Positions 39,673-50,718 of a stretch of 64,000 bases of DNA are shown piece after piece (within the stretch, counting starts at the first letter, position 1; each line of letters starts with the position of its first letter). The position numbers were made by a program, and so were the translations under genes. The stretch covers positions 187,102-251,101 of the forward strand of contig NZ_MUXY01000001.1 of NCBI RefSeq assembly GCF_002015035.1, given 5' to 3'. The notes under the pieces were generated by a model that was not told where the DNA came from, searched no databases, and saw nothing but the letters and a program-made list of their open reading frames with translations. The stretch is from Haemophilus parahaemolyticus (GTDB lineage: Bacteria > Pseudomonadota > Gammaproteobacteria > Enterobacterales > Pasteurellaceae).

Positions 39673-40638
39673 ATGCGAATTGGACAATATGAATTTAAAA
39701 ACCGTATTTTCCTCGCACCAATGGCAGGAGTCACTGACCAACCATTTCGCCGTTTATGTAGCCAGCTTGGTGCTGGGCTTACCTTCTCTGAAATGATGTC
39801 AACTAACCCTGATGTATGGCATACCGAAAAGTCTAAACTGCGTTTAGCTCATCACCGAGAAATTGGAATTAATGCTGTACAAATTGCAGGAGCTGATCCT
39901 ATTGAAATGGCAGAAGCAGCAAAGGTAAACGTGAGCTATGGTGCTGAAATTATTGATATCAATATGGGATGCCCAGCTAAAAAGGTAAACAAAAAAATGG
40001 CAGGTTCTGCCCTTTTACGTGAGCCAGATTTAGTCGCTGATATTTTAAATACTGTGGTTAATGCTGTGGATGTACCTGTTACTTTAAAAATTCGAACAGG
40101 TTGGGATCTTGAGAATCGAAATTGCGTAGAAATTGCCCAAATTGCAGAGCAAGCGGGAATTCAGGCTTTAACGCTTCATGGACGTACACGAAGTTGTTTA
40201 TTCAACGGAGAAGCAGAATATGAAAGCATTAAAGCGGTCAAAAATGCAGTTTCTATTCCAATTATTGCCAATGGGGATATTACTTCTGCTGAGAAAGCGA
40301 AATTTGTGCTTGATTACACGGGTGCAGATGCTGTAATGATTGGCAGAGGAGCTTATGGTCGCCCTTGGATATTCAAGGAAGTGAATGATTTTTTAGAGAA
40401 TGGTTATTATGCTATATTACCAACGGAAGAAAAATGTCGCTTTATGTTGCGACATATCCAAGATCTTCATCAGTTCTATGGTGAAGAAAAAGGATATCGA
40501 ATTGCTCGGAAACATGTCGGTTGGTATATAGAAAATTTAGCACCAAACTCAACTTTTAAGCGTGCTTTTAATGCATTAGAGAGTACGAAAGCACAACTCA
40601 ATGCATTAGAAAGTTTTGTAGAAGATCTCTTAGATTAA
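39673..40638 (+). CDS. dusB: tRNA-dihydrouridine synthase B
   Basis: 321 aa FMN-dependent TIM barrel that reduces uridine in the tRNA D-arm. Signatures: [34 protein letters not shown] with the catalytic Cys, and [11 protein letters not shown]. First gene of the conserved dusB-fis operon; fis starts 13 bases after its stop. It is preceded by a strong hairpin-T leader. Confidence 0.96.
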   Translation: MRIGQYEFKNRIFLAPMAGVTDQPFRRLCSQLGAGLTFSEMMSTNPDVWHTEKSKLRLAHHREIGINAVQIAGADPIEMAEAAKVNVSYGAEIIDINMGCPAKKVNKKMAGSALLREPDLVADILNTVVNAVDVPVTLKIRTGWDLENRNCVEIAQIAEQAGIQALTLHGRTRSCLFNGEAEYESIKAVKNAVSIPIIANGDITSAEKAKFVLDYTGADAVMIGRGAYGRPWIFKEVNDFLENGYYAILPTEEKCRFMLRHIQDLHQFYGEEKGYRIARKHVGWYIENLAPNSTFKRAFNALESTKAQLNALESFVEDLLD

Positions 40639-40651
40639 GTGGATAAAGGAA

Positions 40652-40945
40652 ATGATCGAACAACCAGTAAACAACCCATTAACGGTTACGATGCTAAATG
40701 CACAAGCTCAACAAGTAGTAAAACCACTACGCGATAACGTAAAAGCAGCATTAAAGAATTATTTAGCACAATTAAACAATGAAGATCCAACAGAATTATA
40801 CGAATTAGTATTATCTGAAGTTGAGCATCCAATGCTTGATATGGTGATGCAATATACACGCGGTAATCAAACTCGTGCCGCAACTATGCTTGGTATTAAC
40901 CGTGGTACATTACGCAAAAAATTAAAAAAATACGGTATGGGTTAA
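40652..40945 (+). CDS. fis: Nucleoid protein Fis
   Basis: 97 aa DNA-bending dimer regulating rRNA, tRNA and many growth genes. The C-terminal helix-turn-helix reads [24 protein letters not shown], given here in parts as [11 protein letters not shown] and [14 protein letters not shown], essentially identical to other gamma-proteobacterial Fis. The N-terminal beta-hairpin arm is present. A strong terminator follows. Confidence 0.96.
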   Translation: MIEQPVNNPLTVTMLNAQAQQVVKPLRDNVKAALKNYLAQLNNEDPTELYELVLSEVEHPMLDMVMQYTRGNQTRAATMLGINRGTLRKKLKKYGMG

Positions 40946-40964
40946 TTCCTAACTACATTTAAAT

Positions 40965-41000
40965 AAAAACCTCATATTTTAAAAGATATGAGGTTTTTTT
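40965..41000 (+). terminator. Terminator of dusB-fis
   Basis: AAAAACCTCATAT / ATATGAGGTTTTT stem followed by a seven-T run. Confidence 0.85.
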
Positions 41001-41124
41001 AGGTATGTAGGAAAAAATAGTTGGTTTTTTGCATTTTAAAGATGGAATTACTTATCCTTAGACAGACTCATGAATCGTAAATTCAGCTTTATGAAGCCAC
41101 TACATAATACCGCAATTTTGCTTA

Positions 41125-41601
41125 TTAGATTTTAGTCAAAAGCACTACTGCTTCACATGCAATCCCTTCGCCTCGTCCTGTAAACCCTAGCTTTTCAGTT
41201 GTTGTTGCTTTGACATTCACTTGCATTACATCGCATTGTAAATCATCAGCAATAGTTTGACGCATTTGGTCGATATAAGGTCGCATTTTCGGGGCTTGTG
41301 CAATAATCGTCACATCTACATTACCTACTTTATAACCTTGTTCCCGCACACGGCGATAAGCTTCAATCAATAATTTACGGCTGTCGGCATTTTTGTATTG
41401 CATATCGGTATCAGGGAAAAGTTTGCCAATATCACCTAATGCGACAGCTCCCAATAACGCATCTGTTAAGGCGTGTAACGCTACATCGCCATCACTATGG
41501 GCAATAAAACCTGTGTGATAAGGCACTGCTATGCCACAAATCATCAATGGACGATCTTGTCCGAAAGCGTGCACATCAAAACCATGTCCAATTCGAATCA
41601 T
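41125..41601 (-). CDS. ispF: 2-C-methyl-D-erythritol 2,4-cyclodiphosphate synthase
   Basis: 158 aa trimeric MEP-pathway enzyme. N-terminal [11 protein letters not shown] holds the Zn-binding Asp/His; [17 protein letters not shown] and the C-terminal [20 protein letters not shown] complete the active site. It lies 23 bases after ispD on the same strand (ftsB-ispD-ispF unit). Confidence 0.96.
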   Translation of the reverse strand: MIRIGHGFDVHAFGQDRPLMICGIAVPYHTGFIAHSDGDVALHALTDALLGAVALGDIGKLFPDTDMQYKNADSRKLLIEAYRRVREQGYKVGNVDVTIIAQAPKMRPYIDQMRQTIADDLQCDVMQVNVKATTTEKLGFTGRGEGIACEAVVLLTKI

Positions 41602-41624
41602 TTTGTAATCCTCTTAAATCTATC

Positions 41625-42302
41625 TTAATCGTTTCTTGTTAAATAAAATTCCGCTAACGCTAAATCTTCGGGGCGGGTAATTTTGATATTATCAGCTCTG
41701 CCCGCAACCAATTGTGGATGGAAACCGAGAAACTCCATGGCAGAAGCTTCATCAGTCACTACCGCATTTGCAGCAAATGCCTCAGATAATGCTTTTTTCA
41801 ATCTCTGAGCAGGGAAAAATTGCGGAGTTAATGCGTGCCATAAGGTTGAACGATCTTCAGTATGTGAAATCGTTTTGGCATCTTGGGTACGCTTTATCGT
41901 ATCAATAGCAGGGGTAGCAAGGATGCCACCTTGTTCATCTTCAATTTGCAAAAGTTTATCTAAATCAGACCGCTTTAAGCAAGGGCGTGCGGCATCGTGT
42001 ACCAATGCCCATGCGTTTTCTGGCACTTCTTGCAATGCATTGAATACTGAATCTGCACGGGTTTCCCCACCAAAAACGACCTCGACTTTTGGATCTTGTA
42101 ATAAGAGTATCTCAGGATAGTACTGATCTTCTTTTGAAACAGCAACCATAACTTTTTCAACCTGTGGATGAACTAAGAAAATAGAAAGCGTGTGCTCTAA
42201 AATTGTTTTACCAAGCAATTTTAGGTATTGTTTTGGCATATTGGCTTTCATTCGGCTACCTACGCCTGATGCAGGAATAATTGCAAAAATTTGTCTGCTC
42301 AT
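41625..42302 (-). CDS. ispD: MEP cytidylyltransferase
   Basis: 225 aa enzyme that joins CTP to 2-C-methyl-D-erythritol 4-phosphate. Signature IIPASGVGSRMKANMPKQYL (nucleotide-binding loop) and VHDAARPCL. The ATG at 42302 lies just after the ftsB stop; the longer in-frame start overlaps ftsB. It forms a unit with ftsB upstream and ispF downstream. Confidence 0.95.
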   Translation of the reverse strand: MSRQIFAIIPASGVGSRMKANMPKQYLKLLGKTILEHTLSIFLVHPQVEKVMVAVSKEDQYYPEILLLQDPKVEVVFGGETRADSVFNALQEVPENAWALVHDAARPCLKRSDLDKLLQIEDEQGGILATPAIDTIKRTQDAKTISHTEDRSTLWHALTPQFFPAQRLKKALSEAFAANAVVTDEASAMEFLGFHPQLVAGRADNIKITRPEDLALAEFYLTRND

Positions 42303-42303
42303 T

Positions 42304-42585
42304 TTACTTCCCATTTTTAGGAATAATACGGTAAAACACTTCATCTGATTTCACCATTTCGTGTTCTGTACGGGCACGCTCTTCTAAGGCGTTCACACCG
42401 TGTTTTAAATCGTAAATTTCCGCTTCAATTAAACCATTACGCATTGCCAAGCGCCCATTCTCTTTTTTGACTTCTTCTAGACTTGCTGAGGCATCTCGAT
42501 AATCATTCCACCCATTCTCACCAAACCAGAAATTATATTGAAAGAAAATCAGCAGAAATGCTAAAAAACCAACTAATACACGCAT
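42304..42585 (-). CDS. ftsB: Cell division protein FtsB
   Basis: 93 aa bitopic protein: short cytoplasmic start, one membrane helix ([20 protein letters not shown]), then a periplasmic coiled coil ([22 protein letters not shown]) ending in a conserved [14 protein letters not shown]. It forms the FtsQLB complex that triggers septal synthesis. It heads the ftsB-ispD-ispF unit. Confidence 0.93.
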   Translation of the reverse strand: MRVLVGFLAFLLIFFQYNFWFGENGWNDYRDASASLEEVKKENGRLAMRNGLIEAEIYDLKHGVNALEERARTEHEMVKSDEVFYRIIPKNGK

Positions 42586-42816
42586 CTTTTTCTTGTTCCT
42601 TATTTAAAAAGCGGTAGAATTTTACCGTCTTTTTACAAAAAATGGAAAAGTTTGTTATTGTCAGAAAAGTCATTCATGTAAACGGAGTAAAAACTTCAAA
42701 TCTTCTTCAATTTTTTTCACTTTTTTCAAAAATGTGAAGTAGTTGGCATTTTTTTTAATCAGAACGGGGTAGAATTGCCCTAATTCTTAAATACACACAT
42801 TGGAGTGAGGTGATTT

Positions 42817-44427
42817 ATGTTAAATCGTATCGAACAAGAACTTGCAGAACTCGGCATTACTAACGTCAAAGAAATTGTGCATAACCCAAGTTACGAGCAA
42901 CTCTTTGAAGAAGAGATGAACCCAAATTTAGAAGATTATGAGAAAGGTTGCTTGACGAATTTAGGTGCCGTTGCAGTAGATACAGGGATTTTTACAGGTC
43001 GTTCACCGAAAGATAAATATATCGTCTACGATGAAACTACCAAAGATCATATTTGGTGGACAACCGATGAAGTAAAAAATGACAACAAACCAATGAGCCA
43101 AACCACGTGGCAAAGTTTGAAAGAGTTAGTCACTCACGAGCTTTCAAACAAACGCTTATTCGTGATTGATGGTTTCTGTGGTGCAAGCCCTCGCCATCAC
43201 ATTGCCGTTCGTATTATTACGGAAGTAGCGTGGCAAGCTCACTTTGTAAAAAATATGTTCATTCGCCCAACAGAAGAACAGCTCAAAGACTTCAAGCCAG
43301 ATTTCGTGGTAATGAATGGTTCAAAAGTAACCAATCCAAACTGGAAAGAACAAGGCTTAAATTCTGAAAACTTTGTGGCGTTTAACCTAACTGAAGCAGT
43401 ACAACTTATCGGTGGTACTTGGTACGGTGGTGAAATGAAAAAAGGGATGTTCTCAATGATGAATTTCCTCTTACCACTTAAAGATATTGCTGCAATGCAC
43501 TGCTCTGCAAACGTAGGTAATGATGGTGATGTCGCTGTATTCTTCGGTTTATCTGGTACAGGTAAAACCACGCTTTCAACTGATCCAAAACGTAAACTTA
43601 TTGGTGACGATGAACACGGTTGGGACGATGAAGGTGTATTCAACTTTGAAGGTGGTTGCTACGCTAAAACCATCAACCTTAGCGAAGAAAATGAACCAGA
43701 TATTTACCGTGCAATCCGTCGCGATGCGTTATTAGAAAACGTGGTTGTACGTGAAGATGGTTCTATCGATTTTGCTGATAAATCAAAAACAGAAAACACC
43801 CGTGTGTCTTATCCAATCTATCACATTGATAACATTGTGGAACCTGTATCAAAAGCGGGGCATGCAAAAAAAGTGATTTTCTTAACTGCTGATGCCTTCG
43901 GTGTGTTACCTCCAGTATCTAAACTCACGCCAGAACAGACTAAATACTACTTCTTATCTGGCTTCACCGCAAAATTAGCGGGTACAGAACGTGGTATTAC
44001 TGAACCAACACCAACTTTCTCTGCGTGTTTCGGTGCGGCATTCTTAACCCTTCACCCAACCAAATATGCGGAAGTATTAGTGAAACGTATGGAAGAATCT
44101 GGTGCGGAGGCTTACTTAGTAAACACTGGTTGGAACGGCACAGGTAAACGTATCTCTATTAAAGATACTCGTGGTATCATTGATGCGATTTTAGATGGCT
44201 CAATCGAAAAAGCAGAAATGGGTGAATTACCAATATTCAACTTGGCCATTCCAAAAACTTTACCAGGCGTAGATACCCATATTTTAGACCCTCGCAACAC
44301 TTACGAAGATAAAGCACAATGGCAAGCTAAAGCAGAAGATCTGGCGGGTCGTTTCGTGAAAAACTTTGTAAAATACACAACCAATGATGAAGGTAAATCA
44401 TTAGTTGCGGCTGGTCCGAAATTATAA
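42817..44427 (+). CDS. pckA: ATP-dependent phosphoenolpyruvate carboxykinase
   Basis: 536 aa enzyme interconverting oxaloacetate and PEP with ATP. Signatures: [14 protein letters not shown], the P-loop [11 protein letters not shown], the metal site [11 protein letters not shown] and [12 protein letters not shown]. Pasteurellaceae use it mostly in the PEP-carboxylating direction towards succinate. The start follows GGAGTGAGG. The upstream gap (42586-42816) is very A/T-rich with a TTCAC/GTGAA inverted repeat, but I find no clear promoter or CRP palindrome. Confidence 0.97.
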   Translation: MLNRIEQELAELGITNVKEIVHNPSYEQLFEEEMNPNLEDYEKGCLTNLGAVAVDTGIFTGRSPKDKYIVYDETTKDHIWWTTDEVKNDNKPMSQTTWQSLKELVTHELSNKRLFVIDGFCGASPRHHIAVRIITEVAWQAHFVKNMFIRPTEEQLKDFKPDFVVMNGSKVTNPNWKEQGLNSENFVAFNLTEAVQLIGGTWYGGEMKKGMFSMMNFLLPLKDIAAMHCSANVGNDGDVAVFFGLSGTGKTTLSTDPKRKLIGDDEHGWDDEGVFNFEGGCYAKTINLSEENEPDIYRAIRRDALLENVVVREDGSIDFADKSKTENTRVSYPIYHIDNIVEPVSKAGHAKKVIFLTADAFGVLPPVSKLTPEQTKYYFLSGFTAKLAGTERGITEPTPTFSACFGAAFLTLHPTKYAEVLVKRMEESGAEAYLVNTGWNGTGKRISIKDTRGIIDAILDGSIEKAEMGELPIFNLAIPKTLPGVDTHILDPRNTYEDKAQWQAKAEDLAGRFVKNFVKYTTNDEGKSLVAAGPKL

Positions 44428-44435
44428 TCTCTGAT

Positions 44436-44466
44436 AAAAAAGCTAGGCGTAAAGTCTAGCTTTTTC
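44436..44466 (+). terminator. Terminator of pckA
   Basis: 10-bp stem AAAAAGCTAG / CTAGCTTTTT with a nine-base loop and a T-rich tail. Confidence 0.85.
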
Positions 44467-44475
44467 TTGTTGTAA

Positions 44476-44519
44476 AAAAGTAGTGGGTAAGAATAACGGT
44501 TCTTACCCACTTTGTTTTT
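44476..44519. terminator. Bidirectional terminator between pckA and tonB
   Basis: 12-bp stem AGTGGGTAAGAA / TTCTTACCCACT with a TAACGG loop. TTTGTTTTTA follows on the plus strand and ACTTTTTTAC on the minus strand, so it can serve tonB. Confidence 0.8.
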
Positions 44520-44543
44520 ATCTATATGATATTCTATTAGACA

Positions 44544-45380
44544 TTACTCAATCGAAAATTTCACTGGTACAGTCACATGATTCGGGAAACCTTCTGGTGG
44601 TGGTGATGTTTTCGTAGATTGAGCAGCTTTTACCGCAGCTGCATCTAAGTTACTATTACCTGAAGAGCTAACCACGCTCACGTTTGTTAATTGCCCTGTT
44701 GGAGAAACGGTAAAGCTAACTGTTACCGTCCCCATTTTTCGCATCATTCGTTCACGTGTTGGGTAAGCATTATTTGCTTGGCGTTGTAAAGCACGCTGTA
44801 AAGCTGATTTATAGGCATTAATCTCAGTGCCAGATGCTGAGCCATTTCCCGTACTACTACCATTTCCTTTCGCTACATTGCTATTTTGGCTACCATTCCC
44901 AACGCCTTCTTTCAATGATTGGCTTTGAGGAATATTCGGTTGTGCTTTTGCTACAATACCTTGCTTAACTTCTTTGCCTTTTTCCAATGCTTTGATTGGT
45001 TTTTCTACTTTTTTCGGTTTCTCTTTTGGAGGTTCTTTAGGTTTAGGTGGTTCTTTAGGTTTCTCTTTTTTAACCACTTTTTTAATAGGTTCGGGCTCTA
45101 CTATCGGTTCAGGTTTAGGCTCTTCTATTTTTTCCTCGGTCTTTTCTTCAGGTTTTGCCTCTTCTTCTTTCGCTGTTTCATCGATATCTGGTGCAACGGC
45201 AACTTGTGGTTGTTCAGCTACACCCGCTAACATTTCCATTGAAATGCTACTGACTTCTTGCATATCATCAATCTGCTCGCTAAGCACGGTTTGCTTGGTT
45301 GCAATTAAAATCGTACTGACGATCACAGTATGAAAGACGATAGAACCTGCCAAGCCGATGCGAGAATTTCGTTTATTCAT
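44544..45380 (-). CDS. tonB: Energy transducer TonB
   Basis: 278 aa. One N-terminal membrane helix (GLAGSIVFHTVIVSTILIATK, with the functional His), a long Pro/Glu/Lys periplasmic spacer (EPKPEPIVEPEPIKK and related), and the C-terminal TonB domain with YPTRERMMRKMGTVTVSFTV. It couples the proton-motive force to outer-membrane iron, haem and vitamin receptors. It is last in the exbB-exbD-tonB unit, seven bases after exbD. Confidence 0.94.
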   Translation of the reverse strand: MNKRNSRIGLAGSIVFHTVIVSTILIATKQTVLSEQIDDMQEVSSISMEMLAGVAEQPQVAVAPDIDETAKEEEAKPEEKTEEKIEEPKPEPIVEPEPIKKVVKKEKPKEPPKPKEPPKEKPKKVEKPIKALEKGKEVKQGIVAKAQPNIPQSQSLKEGVGNGSQNSNVAKGNGSSTGNGSASGTEINAYKSALQRALQRQANNAYPTRERMMRKMGTVTVSFTVSPTGQLTNVSVVSSSGNSNLDAAAVKAAQSTKTSPPPEGFPNHVTVPVKFSIE

Positions 45381-45386
45381 ATCGCC

Positions 45387-45773
45387 CTACTTGCCGTTAT
45401 CCTTACGAGTCATAATTGCAACATTTTTGATTTCGCTCGCAGCTAATAAATCCGTAAGCTCGACGAATTTATCAAAACGTACCGCACCATCCACTTTCAG
45501 CGTGACTTTTTGGTCTTTCGCCCAAGTGCCGATTTCATTTTTTAGCTGTTCGGTATCAACAGGCTGGTCATTAAAGAAGAATTGGTTCTCAGCAGTAATG
45601 GTCACCAGTTTCGCTAAATCATCTGCTTTTACAGTTTGTGTAGTGCTTGCTTTCGGCACATTAACCTGAATTTTCCCTTGTGAAATAAATGAGGCAGTAA
45701 CTAACACAATGGCCAGCAACACCAACATAATATCAATGAAAGGAATGATGTTAATTTCATCAAATTTTTTCAT
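45387..45773 (-). CDS. exbD: TonB-system protein ExbD
   Basis: 128 aa. Membrane helix with the proton-path Asp in [21 protein letters not shown], then a periplasmic domain. It forms the ExbB/ExbD motor that energises TonB. It follows exbB by 30 bases; that gap contains an uptake-signal core (GACCGCTTGTT). Confidence 0.94.
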   Translation of the reverse strand: MKKFDEINIIPFIDIMLVLLAIVLVTASFISQGKIQVNVPKASTTQTVKADDLAKLVTITAENQFFFNDQPVDTEQLKNEIGTWAKDQKVTLKVDGAVRFDKFVELTDLLAASEIKNVAIMTRKDNGK

Positions 45774-45803
45774 GGTAAACCTCGTAAATTTTTTGACCGC
45801 TTG

Positions 45804-46252
45804 TTAAGCCACTTTACGAGCGTGCAATGCTTGCCATTTTAATTTGTTTTCGTCCACTTTACGGTTGAAACCGCTGTAGAACATCATCGCAGGAATCGCA
45901 ACTAAAATACCAGCAGCAGTTGCTTTTAATGCGAGTGATAAATGCACCATTATTGAAGCTGCACAATGTCACCACCTGAGTGCCCCAATTCGTAGAAAGT
46001 CAGAAGAATACCGATTACCGTACCTAATAAGCCGATATAAGGTGCATTTGCACCGATAGTTGAAATGGTGGTGAGATTAGTTGTGAGGTCAATTTCGAGA
46101 TCCTCTTGAGTTTGGTAGCTTTTCACATCTAAGCTTTTGTAAAACATAATACGTTCGATGATTTTCCAAACCAGTATAACACTCATCAGTGATAGTAAGC
46201 CTAAAATGATGTAGTCAATATAGTGTTGTAGAAATTGAAATAGTTGATCCAT
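45804..46252 (-). pseudogene. exbB: Frameshifted exbB
   Basis: The open frame stops after 100 aa (GGDIVQLQ), but the next frame continues the ExbB sequence without a gap: [20 protein letters not shown], then [16 protein letters not shown] to KVA-stop. One extra base near 45963-45964 (reading GATGCA instead of GTGCA on the coding strand) restores a 149-aa protein, the normal Pasteurellaceae ExbB length, and the 449-base span is one short of 450. The first part has the conserved [20 protein letters not shown]. As read, the proton channel would lack its last helices and TonB energisation would fail unless another ExbB exists or the base is a sequence error. Confidence 0.85.
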
Positions 46253-46353
46253 AAATTCCTCAATCCTTAAAATATAAAGGGGTTTTTGTTGCAGTTGAAA
46301 ATTGTTCTTAATTATACGCCGTATTTTCGAAAATTCAACTTAAAATAAATTGA

Positions 46354-46372
46354 AATAATAGGAATTCTTATC
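46354..46372. promoter_or_regulatory. Fur-box-like site upstream of exbB
   Basis: On the minus strand, GATAAGAATTCCTATTATT matches the 19-bp GATAATGATAATCATTATC consensus at 12 positions. It lies about 100 bases before exbB, where iron control by Fur would be expected; glpE starts divergently nearby. Confidence 0.5.
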
Positions 46373-46414
46373 CTTATTCTGTGGTATATTTTAATTATTT
46401 TTATTGAGGCTAAT

Positions 46415-46738
46415 ATGGAAACCTTTACTGAAATTACGCCAGAACAGGCGTTTGAATTAGTTGAAAATCAAGGTGGTACGCTCTGCGATATTCGTGATGC
46501 TCGTCGTTATACCTATAGTCACGCTCAAGATGCGTTTCATTTAACCAATGAAAGCTATGGGCGTCTATTAGACGAAGTAGATTATGACGAGCCGTTGATT
46601 ATCATGTGTTATCATGGCGTGAGTAGTCGTAATACTGCACAGTTTTTGGTTGAGCAAGGCTTTGAAGAAGTGTATAGCGTAAAAGGTGGCTTTGATGGCT
46701 GGGTACATGCGGGCTTGCCTATTGAAACGGCATATTAA
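46415..46738 (+). CDS. glpE: Thiosulfate sulfurtransferase GlpE
   Basis: 107 aa single-domain rhodanese. The active-site loop reads [10 protein letters not shown] (Cys nucleophile), with [20 protein letters not shown] before it. It transfers sulfane sulfur from thiosulfate to thiols or cyanide. Short gap to the downstream thioredoxin-like gene, so probably co-transcribed. Confidence 0.93.
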   Translation: METFTEITPEQAFELVENQGGTLCDIRDARRYTYSHAQDAFHLTNESYGRLLDEVDYDEPLIIMCYHGVSSRNTAQFLVEQGFEEVYSVKGGFDGWVHAGLPIETAY

Positions 46739-46786
46739 TACCCCAATATGTTGAGTATTCCTCAACAAACAGCAAAAGTAAATTTT

Positions 46787-47632
46787 ATGGATTACATCAT
46801 TAACGTAAACGAAAGTAATTTTAGCGAAGTTTGGGCAGTCGCCTCTCAAATGCCTGTGGTGTTTAACTTTGTTTCACCGCGTGAAGTGGCATCTATTGAG
46901 ACGGATTCTCTGCTTCGCCGTCTTGCAGATGAGCATCCGAAGCAGTTTTTATTGGCAATGGTGAATTGCGATGAGCAGCGTGAGTTGGCATTGCAATTTC
47001 GTATTCAAACCATTCCAACGATGTATCTGTTTGCCGATGGGCAACCTGTCGATATGATTCAAGGTGCGGTAAGTGAGCAAGAGTTGCGCATTCGTTTAGC
47101 TAATATTTTGCCAAAAGAGCAAGATTTAAAATTCAATCAAGCCTTAGAATTATTACAAGATGAGCGTTATGCGGAAGCCTTGCCCCTCCTAAAATCAGCG
47201 TGGGAATTATCAGATAAGAAAAACAGCGATTTCGCCTTGCTTTATGCTGAAACTTACATCGTGATGAAAAAAGTAGAAGAGGCAAAAGAGATCTTAAAAG
47301 CAATTCCTATTCAAGATAGAGATAGCCGTTGGCAAGGATTGCAGTCGCAAATTGAGTTATTAGAACAAGCGGCAGAATCGCCAGAGTTACAACAACTTCA
47401 AGCCGATTATGCAAGCAATAAAACGCCTGAAGTTGCGATTAAACTGGCGAACCAATTACATCAAGCAGGCAAAAATGAAGAAGCATTAACATTATTGTTT
47501 GATTGGTTGAAAGCTGATCTTTCGGTTGCTAATGGCGAATTAAAAACGCAATTTTTAGCGATTTTATCTGCATTGGGTAATGATCCAATTGTACCGAAAT
47601 TTAGACGACAGCTTTATTCGTTGCTTTATTAA
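46787..47632 (+). CDS. cnoX: Thioredoxin-like chaperone CnoX (YbbN)
   Basis: 281 aa: N-terminal thioredoxin fold followed by TPR-type helices, as in E. coli CnoX. The thioredoxin CxxC position reads SPREVAS, so no redox-active pair remains; E. coli also lacks it. The TPR part includes FNQALELLQDERYAEALPLLKSA. Acts as a holdase for proteins damaged by hypochlorite in E. coli. I place the start at ATG 46787 (MDYIINVNESNF), which aligns with family N-termini; an ATG at 46748 has no ribosome site. Confidence 0.85.
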   Translation: MDYIINVNESNFSEVWAVASQMPVVFNFVSPREVASIETDSLLRRLADEHPKQFLLAMVNCDEQRELALQFRIQTIPTMYLFADGQPVDMIQGAVSEQELRIRLANILPKEQDLKFNQALELLQDERYAEALPLLKSAWELSDKKNSDFALLYAETYIVMKKVEEAKEILKAIPIQDRDSRWQGLQSQIELLEQAAESPELQQLQADYASNKTPEVAIKLANQLHQAGKNEEALTLLFDWLKADLSVANGELKTQFLAILSALGNDPIVPKFRRQLYSLLY

Positions 47633-47658
47633 GCATTTATTATATCAATTTATCTGTA

Positions 47659-47679
47659 GGGGCTAATTATATTAGCCCC
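47659..47679. repeat. Inverted repeat before trxB
   Basis: GGGGCTAA / TTAGCCCC with a five-base loop, without a T-tract. Preceded by GTA, it resembles the dispersed GTAGGGTGGGCTTTAGCCC repeat. Confidence 0.4.
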
Positions 47680-47699
47680 AGAAATCAAACAGACTTTAA

Positions 47700-48662
<963 letters not shown>

Positions 48663-48665
48663 AAA

Positions 48666-49418
48666 ATGAGCTTTACCGTGATTATTCCTGCCCGCTATGC
48701 CTCTAGTCGCTTACCTCGCAAGCCACTAGCAGACATTGCTGGCAAACCCATGATCCAACACGTGTGGGAAAAAGCCCAACAAGCGGGTGCAAATCGTGTC
48801 ATTATTGCAACCGATCACGAAGAGATCGAACAAGTGGCAAAAACATTTGGTGCAGAAGTCTGTATGACATCAACTGAGCATAATTCAGGCACTGAACGCT
48901 TGGCAGAAGTGATTGAAAAAATGGCGATTGCTGACGATGAAATCATTGTAAATGTGCAAGGTGATGAGCCTCTTATTCCGCCTGTAATTATTCAACAAGT
49001 TGCTCAAAACCTAGCAGAAAACCAAGTCAATATGGCTACTCTTGCGGTGAAATTAGAGACCAAAGAAGAGTTATTTAATCCAAACTGCGTAAAAGTAGTA
49101 ACCGATCAAAAAGGAATGGCACTTTATTTCTCACGTGCCGCCATTCCATTTGCTCGTGATCATTTCGCAGATTGTAATGACGCTTTTATCGCAAGCCAGC
49201 CATATCTGCGTCATATCGGCATCTATGCTTATCGAGCAAAATTTGTGAACCAATATATCCGCTGGCAATCTACGGTGCTAGAAAAATTGGAATCATTAGA
49301 GCAACTTCGAGCGTTATGGTATGGTGAAAAAATTCACGTAGAACTTGCGAAAGAAGCACCGCAAGTGGGTGTGGATACACTTGAGGATTTGGAAAGAGTA
49401 AGGCAAATTCTTTCTTAA
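48666..49418 (+). CDS. kdsB: CMP-Kdo synthetase
   Basis: 250 aa cytidylyltransferase that activates Kdo for lipid A/LOS inner core. Signatures: [20 protein letters not shown] and [11 protein letters not shown]. Normal length. Ends at a clear terminator. Confidence 0.96.
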   Translation: MSFTVIIPARYASSRLPRKPLADIAGKPMIQHVWEKAQQAGANRVIIATDHEEIEQVAKTFGAEVCMTSTEHNSGTERLAEVIEKMAIADDEIIVNVQGDEPLIPPVIIQQVAQNLAENQVNMATLAVKLETKEELFNPNCVKVVTDQKGMALYFSRAAIPFARDHFADCNDAFIASQPYLRHIGIYAYRAKFVNQYIRWQSTVLEKLESLEQLRALWYGEKIHVELAKEAPQVGVDTLEDLERVRQILS

Positions 49419-49447
49419 TTACCCCATGAAATATAATAGATAAAGTG

Positions 49448-49480
49448 AAGGCGAACTTTATATAGTGTTCGCCTTTATTT
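49448..49480 (+). terminator. Terminator after kdsB
   Basis: AAGGCGAAC / GTTCGCCTT stem with a ten-base loop and a TATTTATT tail; convergent with pdxY. Confidence 0.75.
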
Positions 49481-49481
49481 A

Positions 49482-50345
49482 TTAACTAATTTTTACTGCA
49501 CGATACTGACTTTTCGGATTCACAATCCACTCTCTTGCCGCAATAATTTGCAGTTCATATTTTCCGCTTTGTTGCGTAACACTCATCACATCATTTACCG
49601 CATTTGCCGTATGCTCAAACGCCTCTAAATCTGATTTACCATTGAGCAAGTTTGCTAAAAATAGACCGCTTGTTAAATCGCCTACGCCTACAGGATCACG
49701 ACCAACAAATTCGTGCAATGGTCGACTGATATGCCAAATTCCCGCCTCAGTTGCGAGTAACATCTCAAACTGGTTAGGATCTTGCCCAACTTTACTTAAG
49801 TGTTTTACCAATACGCGTTTTGGCCCTTTCGCTAAAATCGCTTTCGTTGCGTCAACTGCTTGAGCAAAGTTTTCTACAGGTAAGCCTGTAAGCTCTCGCA
49901 ATTCTACCAAGTTCGGGGCAATTAAATCGGCTTTTGCCATTGCTTCATCACGTAAAAATTCCGCCACACCAGGAGCAACAATACAACCTTTGTCAGGATG
50001 CCCCATCACAGGATCGCAAAAATACACTGCTTTTGGATTTTTCGCTTTGATTTTTTCAACCGCTTTCAAGATTTCCGCACCTTGCTCTGCAGCCCCAATA
50101 TAGCCTGATAAGATCGCATCGCATTCGTGTAGAGCATCAATATCATCAATCCCCTGCGTGATTTCGCCAATTTGCTCTTTTGGAATCACCATTCCTTTCC
50201 ATTTGCCATATTGAGTGTGGTTGGAAAATTGCACCGTGTTCAACGCCCAAACATCCACCCCAAGCAACTGCATCGGAAACACCGCGGCTTTATTGCCTGC
50301 ATAACCATACACAACGTGCGATTGAATAGACAATACGTTTTTCAT
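49482..50345 (-). CDS. pdxY: Pyridoxal kinase PdxY
   Basis: 287 aa ribokinase-fold enzyme phosphorylating pyridoxal for vitamin B6 salvage. Signatures: [34 protein letters not shown], and the anion-hole/catalytic [16 protein letters not shown] 50345 follows AAGGAG at ideal spacing; the longer in-frame ATG at 50408 is not supported. Confidence 0.94.
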   Translation of the reverse strand: MKNVLSIQSHVVYGYAGNKAAVFPMQLLGVDVWALNTVQFSNHTQYGKWKGMVIPKEQIGEITQGIDDIDALHECDAILSGYIGAAEQGAEILKAVEKIKAKNPKAVYFCDPVMGHPDKGCIVAPGVAEFLRDEAMAKADLIAPNLVELRELTGLPVENFAQAVDATKAILAKGPKRVLVKHLSKVGQDPNQFEMLLATEAGIWHISRPLHEFVGRDPVGVGDLTSGLFLANLLNGKSDLEAFEHTANAVNDVMSVTQQSGKYELQIIAAREWIVNPKSQYRAVKIS

Positions 50346-50431
50346 TATTTTCTCCTTTAAGAACGATATTGTTTGCATAGATCTAGGACAATAGCATGCT
50401 TGGAGCAAAATTTCATCTGTTTTAGAAATGA

Positions 50432-50485
50432 AAAGCGGTCGGATTCCCTAGCTGTTTCGCAAAATTTTCGAAGGAAGTGACCGCT
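50432..50485. repeat. Inverted pair of uptake-signal cores
   Basis: AAGCGGTC and GACCGCTT flank an A/T-rich stretch with GCAAAATTTT. Pairs of Apl-type DNA uptake signals in inverted orientation are common between Pasteurellaceae genes and can act as terminators; this one lies downstream of the small membrane protein gene. Confidence 0.55.
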
Positions 50486-50523
50486 TGCGAATAAAATATA
50501 AGACTCTTAGCATCAGCCAGAGA

Positions 50524-50697
50524 TCAGAGTTTAATTCTAAGCATGCGAGTTACTATTAGTATAATAATACCCAACATAAAATCCATTATATATTTATTTA
50601 TTTCAATAGGAATTAATGGATAAATAAAAGAAGAAGAAAATGAAAATATAGCACCTACTGCAAGAACATAAACTACTTTAGCTTTTATATTCTTCAT
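50524..50697 (-). CDS. Small two-helix membrane protein (candidate immunity protein)
   Basis: 57 aa. Begins MKNIKAKVVYVLAVGAIF, then a second hydrophobic stretch near residues 36-50 (YIMDFMLGIIILIV), and ends in basic RMLRIKL; two membrane segments with a short Pro-Ile-containing turn. It has a near-ideal ribosome site (AAAGGAG, seven bases before ATG). It lies 61 bases after the bacteriocin-like gene on the same strand, across a strong hairpin. Size, topology and position suit a bacteriocin immunity protein, but no family is recognised and the role is an inference. Confidence 0.55.
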   Translation of the reverse strand: MKNIKAKVVYVLAVGAIFSFSSSFIYPLIPIEINKYIMDFMLGIIILIVTRMLRIKL

Positions 50698-50718
50698 ATA
50701 AACTCCTTTTATATTAAC

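Noticed and set aside
42586..42816. CRP site or promoter before pckA
   Set aside because: A TTCAC/GTGAA inverted repeat is present, but its half-sites face the wrong way for CRP, and the -35/-10 candidates (TTGGCA and TAGAAT) are 21 bases apart.
44919..45333. Hydrophobic Phe-rich plus-strand ORFs opposite tonB
   Set aside because: They are antisense shadows of the Pro/Lys/Glu-rich TonB spacer.
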